A DNA stretch of 64,000 bases from Actimicrobium antarcticum (GCF_039536745.1 NZ_BAAAZE010000008.1:955611-1019610), one strand, 5' to 3'; positions 43,356-52,673 are shown, counted from the stretch's first letter. Made by a program: numbers and translations. The notes: a model not told the origin generated them from the letters alone.

Positions 43356-44981
43356 ATGCAATCTTTTCCAGCGCCAGATCACTCATCCACTGCACGGCTT
43401 GGCGTCGGCATCGGATTGCGTGCTCCTCACTACCGCGAGTTTCTGGAGCATCGTCCGAAAGTGGACTGGCTCGAAGTCCATACCGAAAATTATCTGGAGT
43501 CCGGCGGCTGGGATGCCCATGTACTGGACCAGCTGCGGCAGGATTATCCGATCAGCCTGCACGGTGTCGGATTGGGAATAGGATCAGCCGCCGGTTTTTC
43601 GGAGTCGCACCTGCAACGCGTTTGCGCCACCGTGCGCCGGATCGATCCGGTCCTGGTCTCGGAACATCTTTGCTGGGGCGCTGTGCAGGACCGCCACCTG
43701 AACGATTTGCTGCCGATGCCGCTGACCAGTGATGCACTGCTGCTGGTGTCCGAGCGGGTCGACCGCATCCAGCAAGCGCTGGGTCGTCGCCTGCTGATCG
43801 AAAACGTATCGACCTACCTGCGCTTCCGTGACGATGCCATGAGCGAAGCCGAATTCCTGGCAGCTCTCAGCAGCCGCACCGGTTGCGGTGTTTTGCTCGA
43901 TATTAATAATCTCTACGTCAATCAACATAATCACGGCGAAGCGGCCATGGCCGCTTTCGACGTTTTGCCGCGTGACTGCATCGGCGAATTCCATCTGGCC
44001 GGACATCTCGTGACGGCCGATGTGCTGATCGACAATCATGGTGACCGGGTCGCGCCCGCGGTCTGGTCGCTCTATCGCGAAGCCCTGCAGCGCTTTGGTC
44101 CGGTACCGACGCTCATCGAGTGGGACACCGATATTCCTGCGCTGGAGATTCTGCTGGATGAGGCCAGGCAAGCGCGCGAGATCGCCGCCACGGTGCAAGC
44201 GTTGCAGCACGCCGGCTCGCTGGTGACTGCGCAGAGCCGGATGTCGGCCGCCTTGTTCGATGCCCGAACCGAAGCCGATGCCGTGCCGTTGTTCAAGGGC
44301 GATGCGCAGCAGGTGAGCCAGCGGATCGCGCTCTACCGCGGCAACCTGAGTGCGACCTGGAGCAAGACGCTGGCGGCGGCCTATCCGGTGTTGCAAGCAC
44401 TGGTCGGCGAAGAATTTTTTGATGCGCTGGCAAGGGCGTATGGCAAACAGCATCCGTCCAGTGATGGCGACCTGAACCAGTACGGCGCCGACTTTGCCGG
44501 GTTCCTGGCAGACTTTCCGCATGTTGCCGACTTCCCGTATTTTCCGGACATGGCCCGCTGTGAATGGGCAGTGCATCGGGCGCACTATGCGGGCGCATCG
44601 GCCACTCTGGATGCCACATCGCTGGCCGCTTTTACACCAGAGCAGTTCGAGCAGGCGCGCTTTCGATTCCATCCGGCGTGCTGCCTGATCGCCACGCCAT
44701 GGGCGGTGGCCGACCTCTGGCTGGCGCATCAGCCAGGCACTACGGCGATCTTCCCGACCGACATGGCGATGGACAATTTTGCGGTGACGGTGCGTCCGCA
44801 TTGGCGCAGTGCACTGTTGCCGCTGAGTCGTGCCGGCCATGCCGCACTGGATACCTTGCAGCGTGACGGCACCCTGGGCGACGCCATCGACGCGGCGCTC
44901 GCCATCGATGCCGGATTTGATTTGGCCGGGCACTTGCAGCAATGGACCAGCCATGCCGTGCTGGTACCAGCAAATCGCTGA
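43356..44981 (+). CDS. bufBC: MNIO (DUF692) bufferin-modifying enzyme fused to its DUF2063 partner (BufB-BufC)
   Basis: 541 residues in one open frame. Residues about 13-285 form a TIM-barrel MNIO/DUF692 enzyme with metal-site segments: WLEVHTENY, SLHGVGL (His69), SEHLCW (Glu103, His104), IENVSTYL (Glu149, Asn150), LDINNLYVN (Asp182), EFHLAGH (His213), NHGDR (His228) and LIEWD (Glu255). MNIO enzymes bind two or three iron atoms and oxidise Cys of the precursor. From about residue 296 follows a DUF2063 domain (BufC), with QRIALYRGNLSATWSKTLAAAYPVL, EEFFDALARAY and DFPYFPDMARCEWAVHRAHYA, which recruits the peptide. These are usually two adjacent genes; here no stop or frameshift separates them. 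The start follows CGGAG. Confidence 0.9.
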   Translation: MQSFPAPDHSSTARLGVGIGLRAPHYREFLEHRPKVDWLEVHTENYLESGGWDAHVLDQLRQDYPISLHGVGLGIGSAAGFSESHLQRVCATVRRIDPVLVSEHLCWGAVQDRHLNDLLPMPLTSDALLLVSERVDRIQQALGRRLLIENVSTYLRFRDDAMSEAEFLAALSSRTGCGVLLDINNLYVNQHNHGEAAMAAFDVLPRDCIGEFHLAGHLVTADVLIDNHGDRVAPAVWSLYREALQRFGPVPTLIEWDTDIPALEILLDEARQAREIAATVQALQHAGSLVTAQSRMSAALFDARTEADAVPLFKGDAQQVSQRIALYRGNLSATWSKTLAAAYPVLQALVGEEFFDALARAYGKQHPSSDGDLNQYGADFAGFLADFPHVADFPYFPDMARCEWAVHRAHYAGASATLDATSLAAFTPEQFEQARFRFHPACCLIATPWAVADLWLAHQPGTTAIFPTDMAMDNFAVTVRPHWRSALLPLSRAGHAALDTLQRDGTLGDAIDAALAIDAGFDLAGHLQQWTSHAVLVPANR

Positions 44982-45007
44982 ATTCTTACCTTGAGGACCA
45001 TCCGTAC

Positions 45008-45472
45008 ATGACCACTTTTTTGCGTTTGCATGATGTCTCGTCGCGTTTCGACACGGCCTTGCAGGAGTTTGGTGGCTCGGCTTTCGCACTCGTATTGCGC
45101 GTGTTTATTGCATGGCAATTCTTCAAATCCGGACTGGTCAAAGTGGCGGATTGGGGATCGACGGTGGCGCTGTTCCGGGATGAATATCATGTTCCGCTGG
45201 TACCGCCGGAACTTGCCGCGGCGATGGGTGCAGCCGGCGAACTGGTGTTGCCGGTATTGCTGGTGGTGGGTCTGTTTTCGCGACCGGCAGCACTGGGTTT
45301 GTTCGCGGTGAACTTGATCGCCGTTATTTCTTATCCGCAGCTGTTCACGTTCGAGTGCCCGGCTGCGCTGAATGACCATTTTTACTGGGGTGCGTTATTG
45401 CTGGTACTGGTGGCATGGGGACCGGGCAAGGTGTCCATGGATGCGTGGTTGCATCGACGTGCCGTATTGTGA
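45008..45472 (+). CDS. DoxX-family membrane protein of the bufferin operon
   Basis: 154-residue inner-membrane protein with four hydrophobic segments; the DoxX pattern LRVFIAWQFFKSGLVKVADW opens the fold. DoxX proteins occur at the end of bufferin/Hvf operons (HvfX-like). A role in electron supply or in metal handling is proposed, not proven. It follows bufBC by 26 bases, with a GAGG site. No transcription terminator is evident after it. Confidence 0.8.
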   Translation: MTTFLRLHDVSSRFDTALQEFGGSAFALVLRVFIAWQFFKSGLVKVADWGSTVALFRDEYHVPLVPPELAAAMGAAGELVLPVLLVVGLFSRPAALGLFAVNLIAVISYPQLFTFECPAALNDHFYWGALLLVLVAWGPGKVSMDAWLHRRAVL

Positions 45473-45565
45473 TGCGGGAGAAACGGCCCGGTGCGATGCA
45501 AAGGCATGACGCAGCGCCGCCTACGCTCGGGTGCGGTATCCCGTGTATTCCGCCTAGCTACCCTG

Positions 45566-46264
45566 TCAAGGCTTGACCCACGACGTCATCCGCGCTTGTG
45601 ACGCCGTTCTGAATTCGATATTGGTGACCCCGATTGCACCGGCAGGACCGGTCAGGAATCCCAGCCCCGGCTTGATCGGAAACAGGAAGTTGTCACGCAA
45701 AAAGACATCGGTGTGGCAGTTCGCACTGGCATTGTACAAATGCGGTTTGATTTCCTGCCAGACACCTTCGCCGATCCAGCCATACAGGAACAGCTGGTTC
45801 GGATACAGCGCGCTATCCATATCCAGATAGGCTTTCTGTCCGGGCTGCAGTACCGGATGCGGCGGAGGCGCATCGCCGATCGACAGGTCGATCCAGCCGT
45901 CGTTGACCGGATAGGCCTGCTCGGTTTCGTAACGCGATGGCTTGAGTAGCAACTGCCATTTGCAACCGAATTCCGCACGTTTTTCGAGGCCATATTTTTC
46001 TGTCCACATGGACTGCCCGTCGCTGACGGTGAGCTGGGTACGGATGATCTGACCAACCAGCGACGGTTCGAGCAGGCGAATTTCATCGAGGTTTTCATGC
46101 AGGTTCCAGAACAGCCATTTGGTGCGCTCGCTGTCGGACATCGCCGCGAGATCCCGCAAGGGCCGCAACCCGTACGGCTCGATCGACCTGATGACGTCGC
46201 GGCGATTTTTTTCATGCAGGTCATCAAGTTCGATGGCGCTCTTTTTTGCAGATTCAGTATCCAT
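45566..46264 (-). CDS. Hypothetical protein
   Basis: 232 residues when started at MDTESAKKSAIEL, where GGAG sits eight bases upstream; a longer frame adds a leader with a different composition. It contains a helical N-terminal half (ERTKWLFWNLHENLDEIRLLEPSL) and a beta-rich C-terminal half (AYLDMDSALYPNQLFLYGWIGEG...NIEFRTASQARMTSWVKP). No signal or membrane segment. I do not recognise the family; neighbours give no clear clue. Confidence 0.65.
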   Translation of the reverse strand: MDTESAKKSAIELDDLHEKNRRDVIRSIEPYGLRPLRDLAAMSDSERTKWLFWNLHENLDEIRLLEPSLVGQIIRTQLTVSDGQSMWTEKYGLEKRAEFGCKWQLLLKPSRYETEQAYPVNDGWIDLSIGDAPPPHPVLQPGQKAYLDMDSALYPNQLFLYGWIGEGVWQEIKPHLYNASANCHTDVFLRDNFLFPIKPGLGFLTGPAGAIGVTNIEFRTASQARMTSWVKP

Positions 46265-46382
46265 CAGCAGCTCCGGAAAATGATCATTCTCACCATGCTT
46301 CCCTCGGCCCAGTTTAGAAGACATTTCTGAAATCACAATGCATTCCGCCTGCACGCAGTTCACCAAAAATCTCTCGCTGACG

Positions 46383-46946
46383 TCAGTCGTCGTGATTAAG
46401 CTGGCTGGCCAGCATGGCGGCCCGCTCGCGACCCGCGGCGCTGAGGGTGATGTGCAGACTGCCGCTATGGACAAAAAATTCTTTTTCACGCTTTAGGGTA
46501 GCCGAAAAATTATTCGAGTCATGACAAGCATGGTCCTTGCACACCGAGCGGATCGTATCAAGTGTGGTGTGCTCTGCACCCATCAGGGCATGCGCATGGG
46601 CCACCAGCAGCGCTGCGTTGACGGTTTTATTGGCCATGTTGTTGCCGGGCAGGTCTTTTAACAGACGGAGCCTGCCGTCAGTCTGGGTGTACAAATTGGA
46701 AAATTTTTCAAGTGCCTGGAGTGCGAGCGGACTGGTTCCGGCTTTCAATGGCAGGCCGGTTTCTGTACCAGGTCGCCATTTGCCGCTGGATGCCACGACC
46801 TGGCAAATTACCGTTTTGAGACGGGTTAGCTGGTCAGCGACAAACGACTCGCTGCCTTCGATCTCGATAATGCCTTCACGTGCCGAAACGATGACACGTG
46901 CCTTGCTGGTTGAAGACAGCGTGTCTTCACCGACCTTGTTGTACAT
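46383..46946 (-). CDS. Hypothetical protein with possible winged-helix C-terminus
   Basis: 187 residues. An N-terminal beta segment (ARVIVSAREGIIEIEGSESFVADQLTRLK) precedes a linker and a C-terminal helical part NKTVNAALLVAHAHALMGAEHTTLDTIRSVCKDHACHDSNNFSATLKREKEFFVHSG, whose spacing resembles a winged-helix domain. A few proteins with the EGSESFV-type opening exist in bacteria and archaea, but the function is unknown. It runs leftward with the 45566 gene, 118 bases apart. Confidence 0.6.
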   Translation of the reverse strand: MYNKVGEDTLSSTSKARVIVSAREGIIEIEGSESFVADQLTRLKTVICQVVASSGKWRPGTETGLPLKAGTSPLALQALEKFSNLYTQTDGRLRLLKDLPGNNMANKTVNAALLVAHAHALMGAEHTTLDTIRSVCKDHACHDSNNFSATLKREKEFFVHSGSLHITLSAAGRERAAMLASQLNHDD

Positions 46947-47421
46947 GACTTCCCCACCGAAAAAGTGATCTGCGAATGATGATGACCGTTGGTCCCATCA
47001 GCATCGATGGGATCAACCGCCTGATTGTCGTGCGGTAAAAATGGTGCTGCAAAATGCCTGATGCTGGCGTGACTTGCATCGATCAAAAGACGTGTAGCGC
47101 GATCGAGATGTCTTTGATCAGAACGAAGATTAATGGAGTCATATCCGGGTTAATTTGAAACGGCGGTACATCGCCGACTTTTTATAAATAAGTTATCGAT
47201 ATATTATTTTGATGTCGCGCAATCGGGACATCCGAGACGAGCCAGGTACCAGGTGAATTGCCGAATGCACGATTAAGTGGCCGCCTTGCGGCATTGGTTC
47301 GGTAGTTCGGTGGGAACGTGCAGAATATTTTTTTGGGACGGTCGTGCCGGAAAGGGCACGCCGTGGAGTCGCATCCGGCGATGTGCTGCCGGATGGATGT
47401 GCATGGCTGCGAGAGGGAAGG
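46947..47421. other. Intergenic region with lower GC and a hairpin
   Basis: About 475 bases without a supported gene. A locally AT-rich part (about 47150-47210) contains CGGCG-GTACAT-CGCCG followed by T-rich sequence at 47160-47185, a possible weak terminator for the metallopeptidase transcript or its opposite strand. Frames here overlap the metallopeptidase end in other frames and look spurious. Confidence 0.4.
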
Positions 47422-48300
47422 CTACAGTTGGCGCGCTTTGAAGGTGTCGCAGTCGGCGACCACACCGGTGGCAATGCCGCGCTTGAACCAGCGTACCCGC
47501 TGCGCCGAGGTGCCGTGGGTAAATGAGTCGGGAACCACCTGTCCCTGCGATTGGCGCTGCAAGGCATCGTCACCGATTGCGGTGGCGGCGTTCAAGGCCG
47601 TCTCGACATCGCCACTTTCAAGAATATTGCGCGCCTCGTTGGCATGAAAGGCCCAGACGCCCGCAAAGCAGTCGGCCTGCAATTCCATGCGCACGGACAG
47701 CGCATTCGAGCGTACCTGCGTGGCATTGCGACGCGCTTCATCGACCTTGCCGGCAATGCCCATCAGGTTCTGTACGTGATGACCGACTTCATGGGCAATC
47801 ACGTAGGCCTGGGCGAATTCGCCTTCGACATTGAAGCGCTCCCGCATCAGCTTGTAGAAGCTCAGGTCGATATATACCTTCTGGTCAGCCGGGCAATAGA
47901 ACGGGCCTGCCGCGCTTTGTCCCTGGCCGCAGCTGGTCGGTGTGCTGCCACTGAACAGGATCAGTTTCGGTTTGATGTAACTGGCGCCCTCGGCACGAAA
48001 CAACGTTGTCCAGACATCTTCCGTATCGGCCAGGACGACCTTCACGAAGCGGGCCGCTTCGTCATTGGCCGGCGGCGCTTTGGCGGGGGACTGTTGCGTG
48101 GTTGGGCCAACACCGCCGCCGCTGAGCAGGCTGATGACCGTAGCCGGATTGATCCCGAAAAAATACGACGCGGCCAGTGCGATCGCAATCGTACCGATTC
48201 CTACCGAGCGTCCGCCCAATCCGAATCCGCCGCCTCCGCCGCCGCCATCACCGCGGCGGTCTTCCACATTGTCGCTTTCGCGGTTGCCATCCCATTTCAT
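47422..48300 (-). CDS. ypfJ: Neutral zinc metallopeptidase (YpfJ/KPN_02809 family)
   Basis: 292 residues: a Gly-rich N-terminus (RRGDGGGGGGGFGLGG), one membrane anchor (IGTIAIALAASYFFGI), then the catalytic domain with the zinc motif HEVGHHVQ and a downstream ELQADCFAGVWA third-ligand segment. Cys in SCGQGQSAAGPFYCP may form a disulfide. It is a membrane-anchored periplasmic peptidase of unknown substrate. It runs leftward, before alkB. Confidence 0.88.
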   Translation of the reverse strand: MKWDGNRESDNVEDRRGDGGGGGGGFGLGGRSVGIGTIAIALAASYFFGINPATVISLLSGGGVGPTTQQSPAKAPPANDEAARFVKVVLADTEDVWTTLFRAEGASYIKPKLILFSGSTPTSCGQGQSAAGPFYCPADQKVYIDLSFYKLMRERFNVEGEFAQAYVIAHEVGHHVQNLMGIAGKVDEARRNATQVRSNALSVRMELQADCFAGVWAFHANEARNILESGDVETALNAATAIGDDALQRQSQGQVVPDSFTHGTSAQRVRWFKRGIATGVVADCDTFKARQL

Positions 48301-48339
48301 GTTGCAGTCCTTGCTGGTTGTCTTGAACGATGTCGTGAA

Positions 48340-49020
48340 CTATCCGTCGCCGTTTATAGCATGTGCCGGTCGCGCCCCCGAGTGTGCTGGCACGCATGCA
48401 TCTGAAAAAACCTGGCGAAATGTCAGGTTGATGCGGGCCTCGCAATGCTGCCGCGATTTGCCCAGCGCGTGCTTCCAGAAGCGCTGGGTCGATCCCGCCA
48501 TCAGAAGCAGGCTGCCATCATCCAGCGCCAGCGACACGGTGTTCAGGTCGCGCCGGTTCTTGTGCCTGAGCTGGAACAAGCGCGTGGCGCCGAGACTGAG
48601 CGAGGCGATCACGGGAGCGTCACCGAGCACGCTTTCGTCATCGCTGTGCCAACCCATGCTGTCGTGCTGATCGCGATACAAATTCAGCAGCACGGTATTG
48701 AAACGGCAGCCTGCCGCATGTTCCACGTCGTCGCGTATCTGCCGCAGCGCAGGCGTCCACGGCTGCATGGGCAGAGTCAGCCCGGAGTAGGTATAGATCA
48801 CGCCGGTATCCCCATGGGCCGCGACCAGGCGCGGTTGCCAGTGCCGTTTGCCGAATAGCGTGAGTTGCTCGTGCCGCCAGGCGGTGTCGTCGATCAAGCC
48901 GCGTTGCAGCGCCGAGCAGGTCGCCGCAGGATAGAAATTGCGCTGGAAACGCAGGTCGCCATCCGGTAGCGGCAAGGATTCCAGCCCCCGATCTGTCCCG
49001 GCAAACAAATCCGGGGTCAT
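48340..49020 (-). CDS. alkB: AlkB-like 2-oxoglutarate/Fe(II)-dependent dioxygenase
   Basis: 226 residues. The iron triad is visible: His and Asp in MGWHSDDES and the distal His in KHALGKS, and the 2-oxoglutarate Arg in ARINLTFR. NLYRDQHDSMGWHSDDE is the AlkB landmark. It repairs alkylated DNA or RNA bases by oxidative demethylation. MTPDLFAGTD is chosen as the start because it lies at the family boundary. Followed by the S4-protein gene on the same strand. Confidence 0.88.
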   Translation of the reverse strand: MTPDLFAGTDRGLESLPLPDGDLRFQRNFYPAATCSALQRGLIDDTAWRHEQLTLFGKRHWQPRLVAAHGDTGVIYTYSGLTLPMQPWTPALRQIRDDVEHAAGCRFNTVLLNLYRDQHDSMGWHSDDESVLGDAPVIASLSLGATRLFQLRHKNRRDLNTVSLALDDGSLLLMAGSTQRFWKHALGKSRQHCEARINLTFRQVFSDACVPAHSGARPAHAINGDG

Positions 49021-49025
49021 CCGCG

Positions 49026-49244
49026 TCAGCCGGCTTTTACTTGGATACGTACGCCGTTCAGGCTGACCACCTGGCCGTCGCGAATCTTGCAGGTTTTGCG
49101 CAATTCGTTGCGACCATCGACCGAGACATTGCCACCGGCAACCAGCATTTTTCCGGCGCCGCCGCTGTCGCAAATGCCGACCAGCTTCAGCAACTGGTTC
49201 AGTTCGACAAATTCATCGTTCAATTCAAAGTCAATTTTTTGCAT
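49026..49244 (-). CDS. S4-domain RNA-binding protein (YbcJ-like)
   Basis: 72 residues that form a single S4 domain: ELNQLLKLVGICDSGGAGKMLVAGGNVSVDGRNELRKTCKI, with the conserved VDG and Arg. YbcJ-like proteins bind structured RNA, perhaps in ribosome assembly; the exact role is not known. It lies five bases upstream of the alkB start on the same strand and may be coupled to it. Confidence 0.85.
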   Translation of the reverse strand: MQKIDFELNDEFVELNQLLKLVGICDSGGAGKMLVAGGNVSVDGRNELRKTCKIRDGQVVSLNGVRIQVKAG

Positions 49245-49280
49245 GGATTTTTCAGGTAATGTCAGGAATCAGGAAACCAG

Positions 49281-49664
49281 TCAGCTCGCATAGGCGGCAA
49301 TGCCGAACAGGGCAAGCACGCAGCCGTAACCTGCAATCCAGGCCAGTGAGCGCAGCGTCGGTTTATCCGCCAGGTAGAGCGCGGTGTACAGCAGGCGTGC
49401 CGCAATGAAACCGACGGCAAGTGCATCCAGATATTCAGGATTGGCATCGACCTGTTCGGCAATTAGCACCGCTGCAGCAAAAAACGGGAAGGCTTCGAAG
49501 TGGTTGCGATGGGCGTAATCGGCACGGCGCCGCATTCCCTGTAATTTGTCCATCCAGGCGCGCGGTGCGGCATTGTCATAGTCACTGCGCCCGGCTTTGG
49601 CGACGATGACGGTCAGGAGCGGCATCACGCCAGCAATCAGGATGCACCAGTAAGCAATATTCAT
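49281..49664 (-). CDS. MAPEG-family membrane protein
   Basis: 127 residues with four hydrophobic helices: AYWCILIAGVMPLLTVIVA, FPFFAAAVLIAEQV, LAVGFIAARLLYTALYLADKPTLRSLAWIAGYGCVLALFG. The RRADYAHRNHFEAFPFFAAAV and RLLYTALYLADKPTLRS signatures place it in the MAPEG (membrane glutathione/eicosanoid) family; bacterial members have unknown substrates. AGGAAC precedes the ATG. Confidence 0.85.
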   Translation of the reverse strand: MNIAYWCILIAGVMPLLTVIVAKAGRSDYDNAAPRAWMDKLQGMRRRADYAHRNHFEAFPFFAAAVLIAEQVDANPEYLDALAVGFIAARLLYTALYLADKPTLRSLAWIAGYGCVLALFGIAAYAS

Positions 49665-49704
49665 GTTGTTCCTGTCAGGTCAATGAGTGATGAGGCACCG
49701 GCAA

Positions 49705-51657
49705 TCAATCAGGCAGATTGTCGATGGCAACGGGTTCGATATTATCGGCTGGCAGGAAGCCGAAAACACGGCCATAAAAATACAATTCTGCCTCCAATGC
49801 GCGCCGGATATTCTCGGCGCGCCGGAAGCCGTGCGCCTCGCCATCAAACCGGATGTACGCCACCGGCAAGCCCTTGGCGCGCACGGCATCGAACATCAGC
49901 TGCGCCTGCGCTGGCGGCACGACACGGTCTTCCATCCCCTGGAACAGGATCAGCGGGCTGGCCAGCTTGTCCGTGAAATGAATCGGCGAACGCGCGACAT
50001 AGATATCCTTGCGTGCCGGATACGGGCCAACCAGGCTGTCGAGGTAGCGCGATTCGAATTTGTGGCAATCCCGTGCCAGCGTCTCGAGATCACTGACGCC
50101 GTAGTAGCTGGCACCGGCCTTGAAGACATCATGGAAGGTAAGGGCGGCCAGCGCCGTGTAGCCACCGGCACTACCACCGCGTATCGCCAGTTTTTCGGGA
50201 TCGGCGGCGCCTTCTGCCACCAGAAAGCGTGCCGCATTGAGCGCGTCGTCGACATCGACCACGCCCCAGTTGCCATTGAGCCGCTGGCGATAGGCGCGTC
50301 CATAACCGGTGCTGCCACCGTAATTGACATCGACCACCGCAAAGCCGCGGCTGGTCCAGAACTGGATCGACAGGTTCAGGGTCGCGCTGGCTGCCGAGGT
50401 CGGGCCGCCATGATTGAAGACCAGCAGTGGCGGACGGGTGCCGGCCGGCGCTGTGAAATCGCGATTGGCTGGTGCGTAATAAAAGGCATGCGAGAAGGCA
50501 TGCGAAACTTGCGCATCCGTGGTCGGAAACGTGATCGCCCGTGGCACCGACAGATACCCCGCATCCACCTGCAACGAGATTGCCCGCTTCAGCACCTGAT
50601 GCGTGCGTGTGGTCAGATCGAGCCGGACGATGGCATCCGCGCTGGTGGGCGCACCACCGATGAAGACCACGAAATCACGGCCCACTTTCAGGTCGCCAAT
50701 CTTGCGGAATGGCGTCGTGATGTCGTCGAGCAGACCCGACTCGGGATCGAGCAATGCGAGATGCCAGTCGCCTTCCTGGGCATAGCTGCAAACGATCCTT
50801 CCCGTGCCATCGAAGCCATAGGTCGAGATACCGAGATTCCAGAGCGGCCGGCCAAATTCTGCCGCCATCGGACACAGGGCCTGAACGCTGCCGTCGCGCA
50901 GGCGGTACAGATTCCACCAGCCACTTTGTTCGGAAATGAAGTGCAATTCGCCCGCGGGCGACCAGGCTGGCTGGAACACCGGGTCGTCGCTGCTGCCGGC
51001 CACCTGTCGCGCGCCAGCGAGCGTGCCATCGTCGGCGACGGCGGCGCACCACAGCGTCGTGCCGTCCCAGGGCATGTTCGGATGATCCCAGCAGAGCCAG
51101 GCCAGCTGGCTGCCATCCGGACTCAGGCGCGGCGCAGCATAAAAATCATGTCCGGTCAGCAGCACCGTTTCGCTGCCATCGTCGAGGTCGATCGCGACCA
51201 CGGTGTTGACCGCTTCGCGCGCCGTGTCGCCATGATTTTCGCGGATGCAGATCAGTCGGTGGTGACGGCGGTCGAGCGTAGCGTCGGCAAAGCGGCGGGC
51301 GCCAGCGGCAGTGAGCGCCTGCGGTGCTACGTTGCCGGTCTGGCGATACACGCGCTGATCAGTGAAATTGGAAAAATAGACCGTGTCGCCATCGATCAGC
51401 AGCGCACCGCCACCGTATTCGTGGACCCGAGTGCGCGCATTGAAACCGGTCGGTGTGAGGTCGCTGGTCTGGCCGTCGGCATCACAGCGAACGATCACGC
51501 TGCGACCCTGTTCGCGGGCGCGACCCTCGATCCAGAAAATCGCATCGCCGGCGATGGTGGGCTGGTCCAGTCCAACGGATTCGGCGACGATGGCCGCCGA
51601 GGTGATCGGCGAGCGCCATGCGCCGTAGGGTGCGATGTCTTGCTGAGGATGATTCAT
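49705..51657 (-). CDS. Prolyl-oligopeptidase-family serine peptidase (S9)
   Basis: 650 residues without a signal peptide. The N-terminal half is a beta-propeller with repeated DG-x-x-hydrophobic blades; the C-terminal half is an alpha/beta hydrolase. The catalytic Ser is in GGSAGGYT, Asp in FQGMEDRVVPP and His in FDGEAHGF. VNYGGSTGYGRAYRQRLNGNWGVVDVDD is characteristic of acylaminoacyl peptidase-like S9 members. It probably cleaves short peptides in the cytoplasm. AGGAAA precedes the ATG. A 693-codon open frame lies antisense to it and is a shadow. Confidence 0.9.
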   Translation of the reverse strand: MNHPQQDIAPYGAWRSPITSAAIVAESVGLDQPTIAGDAIFWIEGRAREQGRSVIVRCDADGQTSDLTPTGFNARTRVHEYGGGALLIDGDTVYFSNFTDQRVYRQTGNVAPQALTAAGARRFADATLDRRHHRLICIRENHGDTAREAVNTVVAIDLDDGSETVLLTGHDFYAAPRLSPDGSQLAWLCWDHPNMPWDGTTLWCAAVADDGTLAGARQVAGSSDDPVFQPAWSPAGELHFISEQSGWWNLYRLRDGSVQALCPMAAEFGRPLWNLGISTYGFDGTGRIVCSYAQEGDWHLALLDPESGLLDDITTPFRKIGDLKVGRDFVVFIGGAPTSADAIVRLDLTTRTHQVLKRAISLQVDAGYLSVPRAITFPTTDAQVSHAFSHAFYYAPANRDFTAPAGTRPPLLVFNHGGPTSAASATLNLSIQFWTSRGFAVVDVNYGGSTGYGRAYRQRLNGNWGVVDVDDALNAARFLVAEGAADPEKLAIRGGSAGGYTALAALTFHDVFKAGASYYGVSDLETLARDCHKFESRYLDSLVGPYPARKDIYVARSPIHFTDKLASPLILFQGMEDRVVPPAQAQLMFDAVRAKGLPVAYIRFDGEAHGFRRAENIRRALEAELYFYGRVFGFLPADNIEPVAIDNLPD

Positions 51658-51721
51658 TGCTGCTTTCCTGTGCGTTTTTGGTGGGCGGTGCTGTGCTGTG
51701 CTGTGCTGAATACCGGATTGC

Positions 51722-52612
51722 TCAGTGGGCCAGGCGTTCCCACAGCGCGACCACCAGTTCGATCATGATCAATAAAACGATGTACCACTCGACCCGATGC
51801 GAGCTCTGATACCGCACGGTTTCGACCAGCGTGTCGGCGGTGCGCGAGAGCGTCGCCAGCTTGCGTTCGAGCGCAACTGCCCGTTCGCGCAATTCATAGT
51901 CACCTTCCAGACGCGCATACAGGCCGTTCAGATGCGGGTTATCCCACAGCACATCGGGACGATCCATCACTTCGGCGCGACCGGTCAGGCGATGTTCGGA
52001 CAACAGCATGCTGCCGACGGCCTTGAGCAGTTCGCTGGATTTCACGGAGAACTTGCCGTCATCGGCCAGGTCTTGCGCAAGTGGTTCGATGCGGTCGAAG
52101 TCGGTGGCGGCGCGGCGTTCCTGGAACGACAGCATCGCCGCTTTCGACAGCGCTTCGGCCAGCAATTGCAGGCGCTCCAGATCGGCGCTGCGGATGCGTA
52201 CCTTGGAGCCGTACGGACCTTCATCGGCCAGCGCGTCGATCGTGACCCAGACGGTTTCTTCGGTGCGCACATCGCCGGCACCGCTCATGTTTTCTTGCAA
52301 GCCACTGAGCAACCACTCGCGGTCGCCCGGTTCTTCGGCAAACAGCGCCACGGCACCGTACCGGAAAATCGCCGCCACGCCACCGCCCGGCAAGCGCGTC
52401 ATCCACGGCGACTGGCCGATGATGGGGAGCTGTCCGGTGGTGCGGATGTCGATGCGCTCGGCGACGATCAGTGCACTGGCCTGGAACTGGTCGGCGCTGA
52501 TCAGCAATTTGGCGACCCGCTGTCGCAGACCCTTGACGGTGGCGTCGTCGGACGCCTTGTTATCGGGGCTGCGCGGACGTGGCTTGCGGATGGTTGGCGG
52601 CGGTCGATTCAT
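51722..52612 (-). CDS. RMD1/YagE-family (DUF155) protein with C-terminal membrane anchor
   Basis: 296 residues: a basic Pro-rich N-terminus, then the DUF155 core (ASALIVAERIDIRTTGQL...GGVAAIFRYGAVALF, and the later SVKSSELLKAVGSMLLSEHRLTGRAEVMDRPDVLWDNPHLNGLYARLEGDYELRERAVALERKL), and a single C-terminal helix WYIVLLIMIELVVALWERL. Eukaryotic members act in mitochondrial translation; bacterial function is unknown. It sits between the S9 peptidase and sbcB. Confidence 0.85.
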   Translation of the reverse strand: MNRPPPTIRKPRPRSPDNKASDDATVKGLRQRVAKLLISADQFQASALIVAERIDIRTTGQLPIIGQSPWMTRLPGGGVAAIFRYGAVALFAEEPGDREWLLSGLQENMSGAGDVRTEETVWVTIDALADEGPYGSKVRIRSADLERLQLLAEALSKAAMLSFQERRAATDFDRIEPLAQDLADDGKFSVKSSELLKAVGSMLLSEHRLTGRAEVMDRPDVLWDNPHLNGLYARLEGDYELRERAVALERKLATLSRTADTLVETVRYQSSHRVEWYIVLLIMIELVVALWERLAH

Positions 52613-52673
52613 GGAGGCTTTGCGGGAAGAAAAGTTGACCCTTACGATAACCGACTTTGCGCGGATTCCGGAA

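Noticed and set aside
43584..45089. A 501-codon frame antisense to the bufBC fusion
   Set aside because: No domain likeness, and the sense strand carries conserved MNIO and DUF2063 motifs.
49687..51768. A 693-codon open frame antisense to the S9 peptidase
   Set aside because: Its product is rich in Arg, Gly and Asp with no recognisable domain, while the opposite strand encodes a complete peptidase with catalytic residues. Long antisense frames are expected at this GC content.
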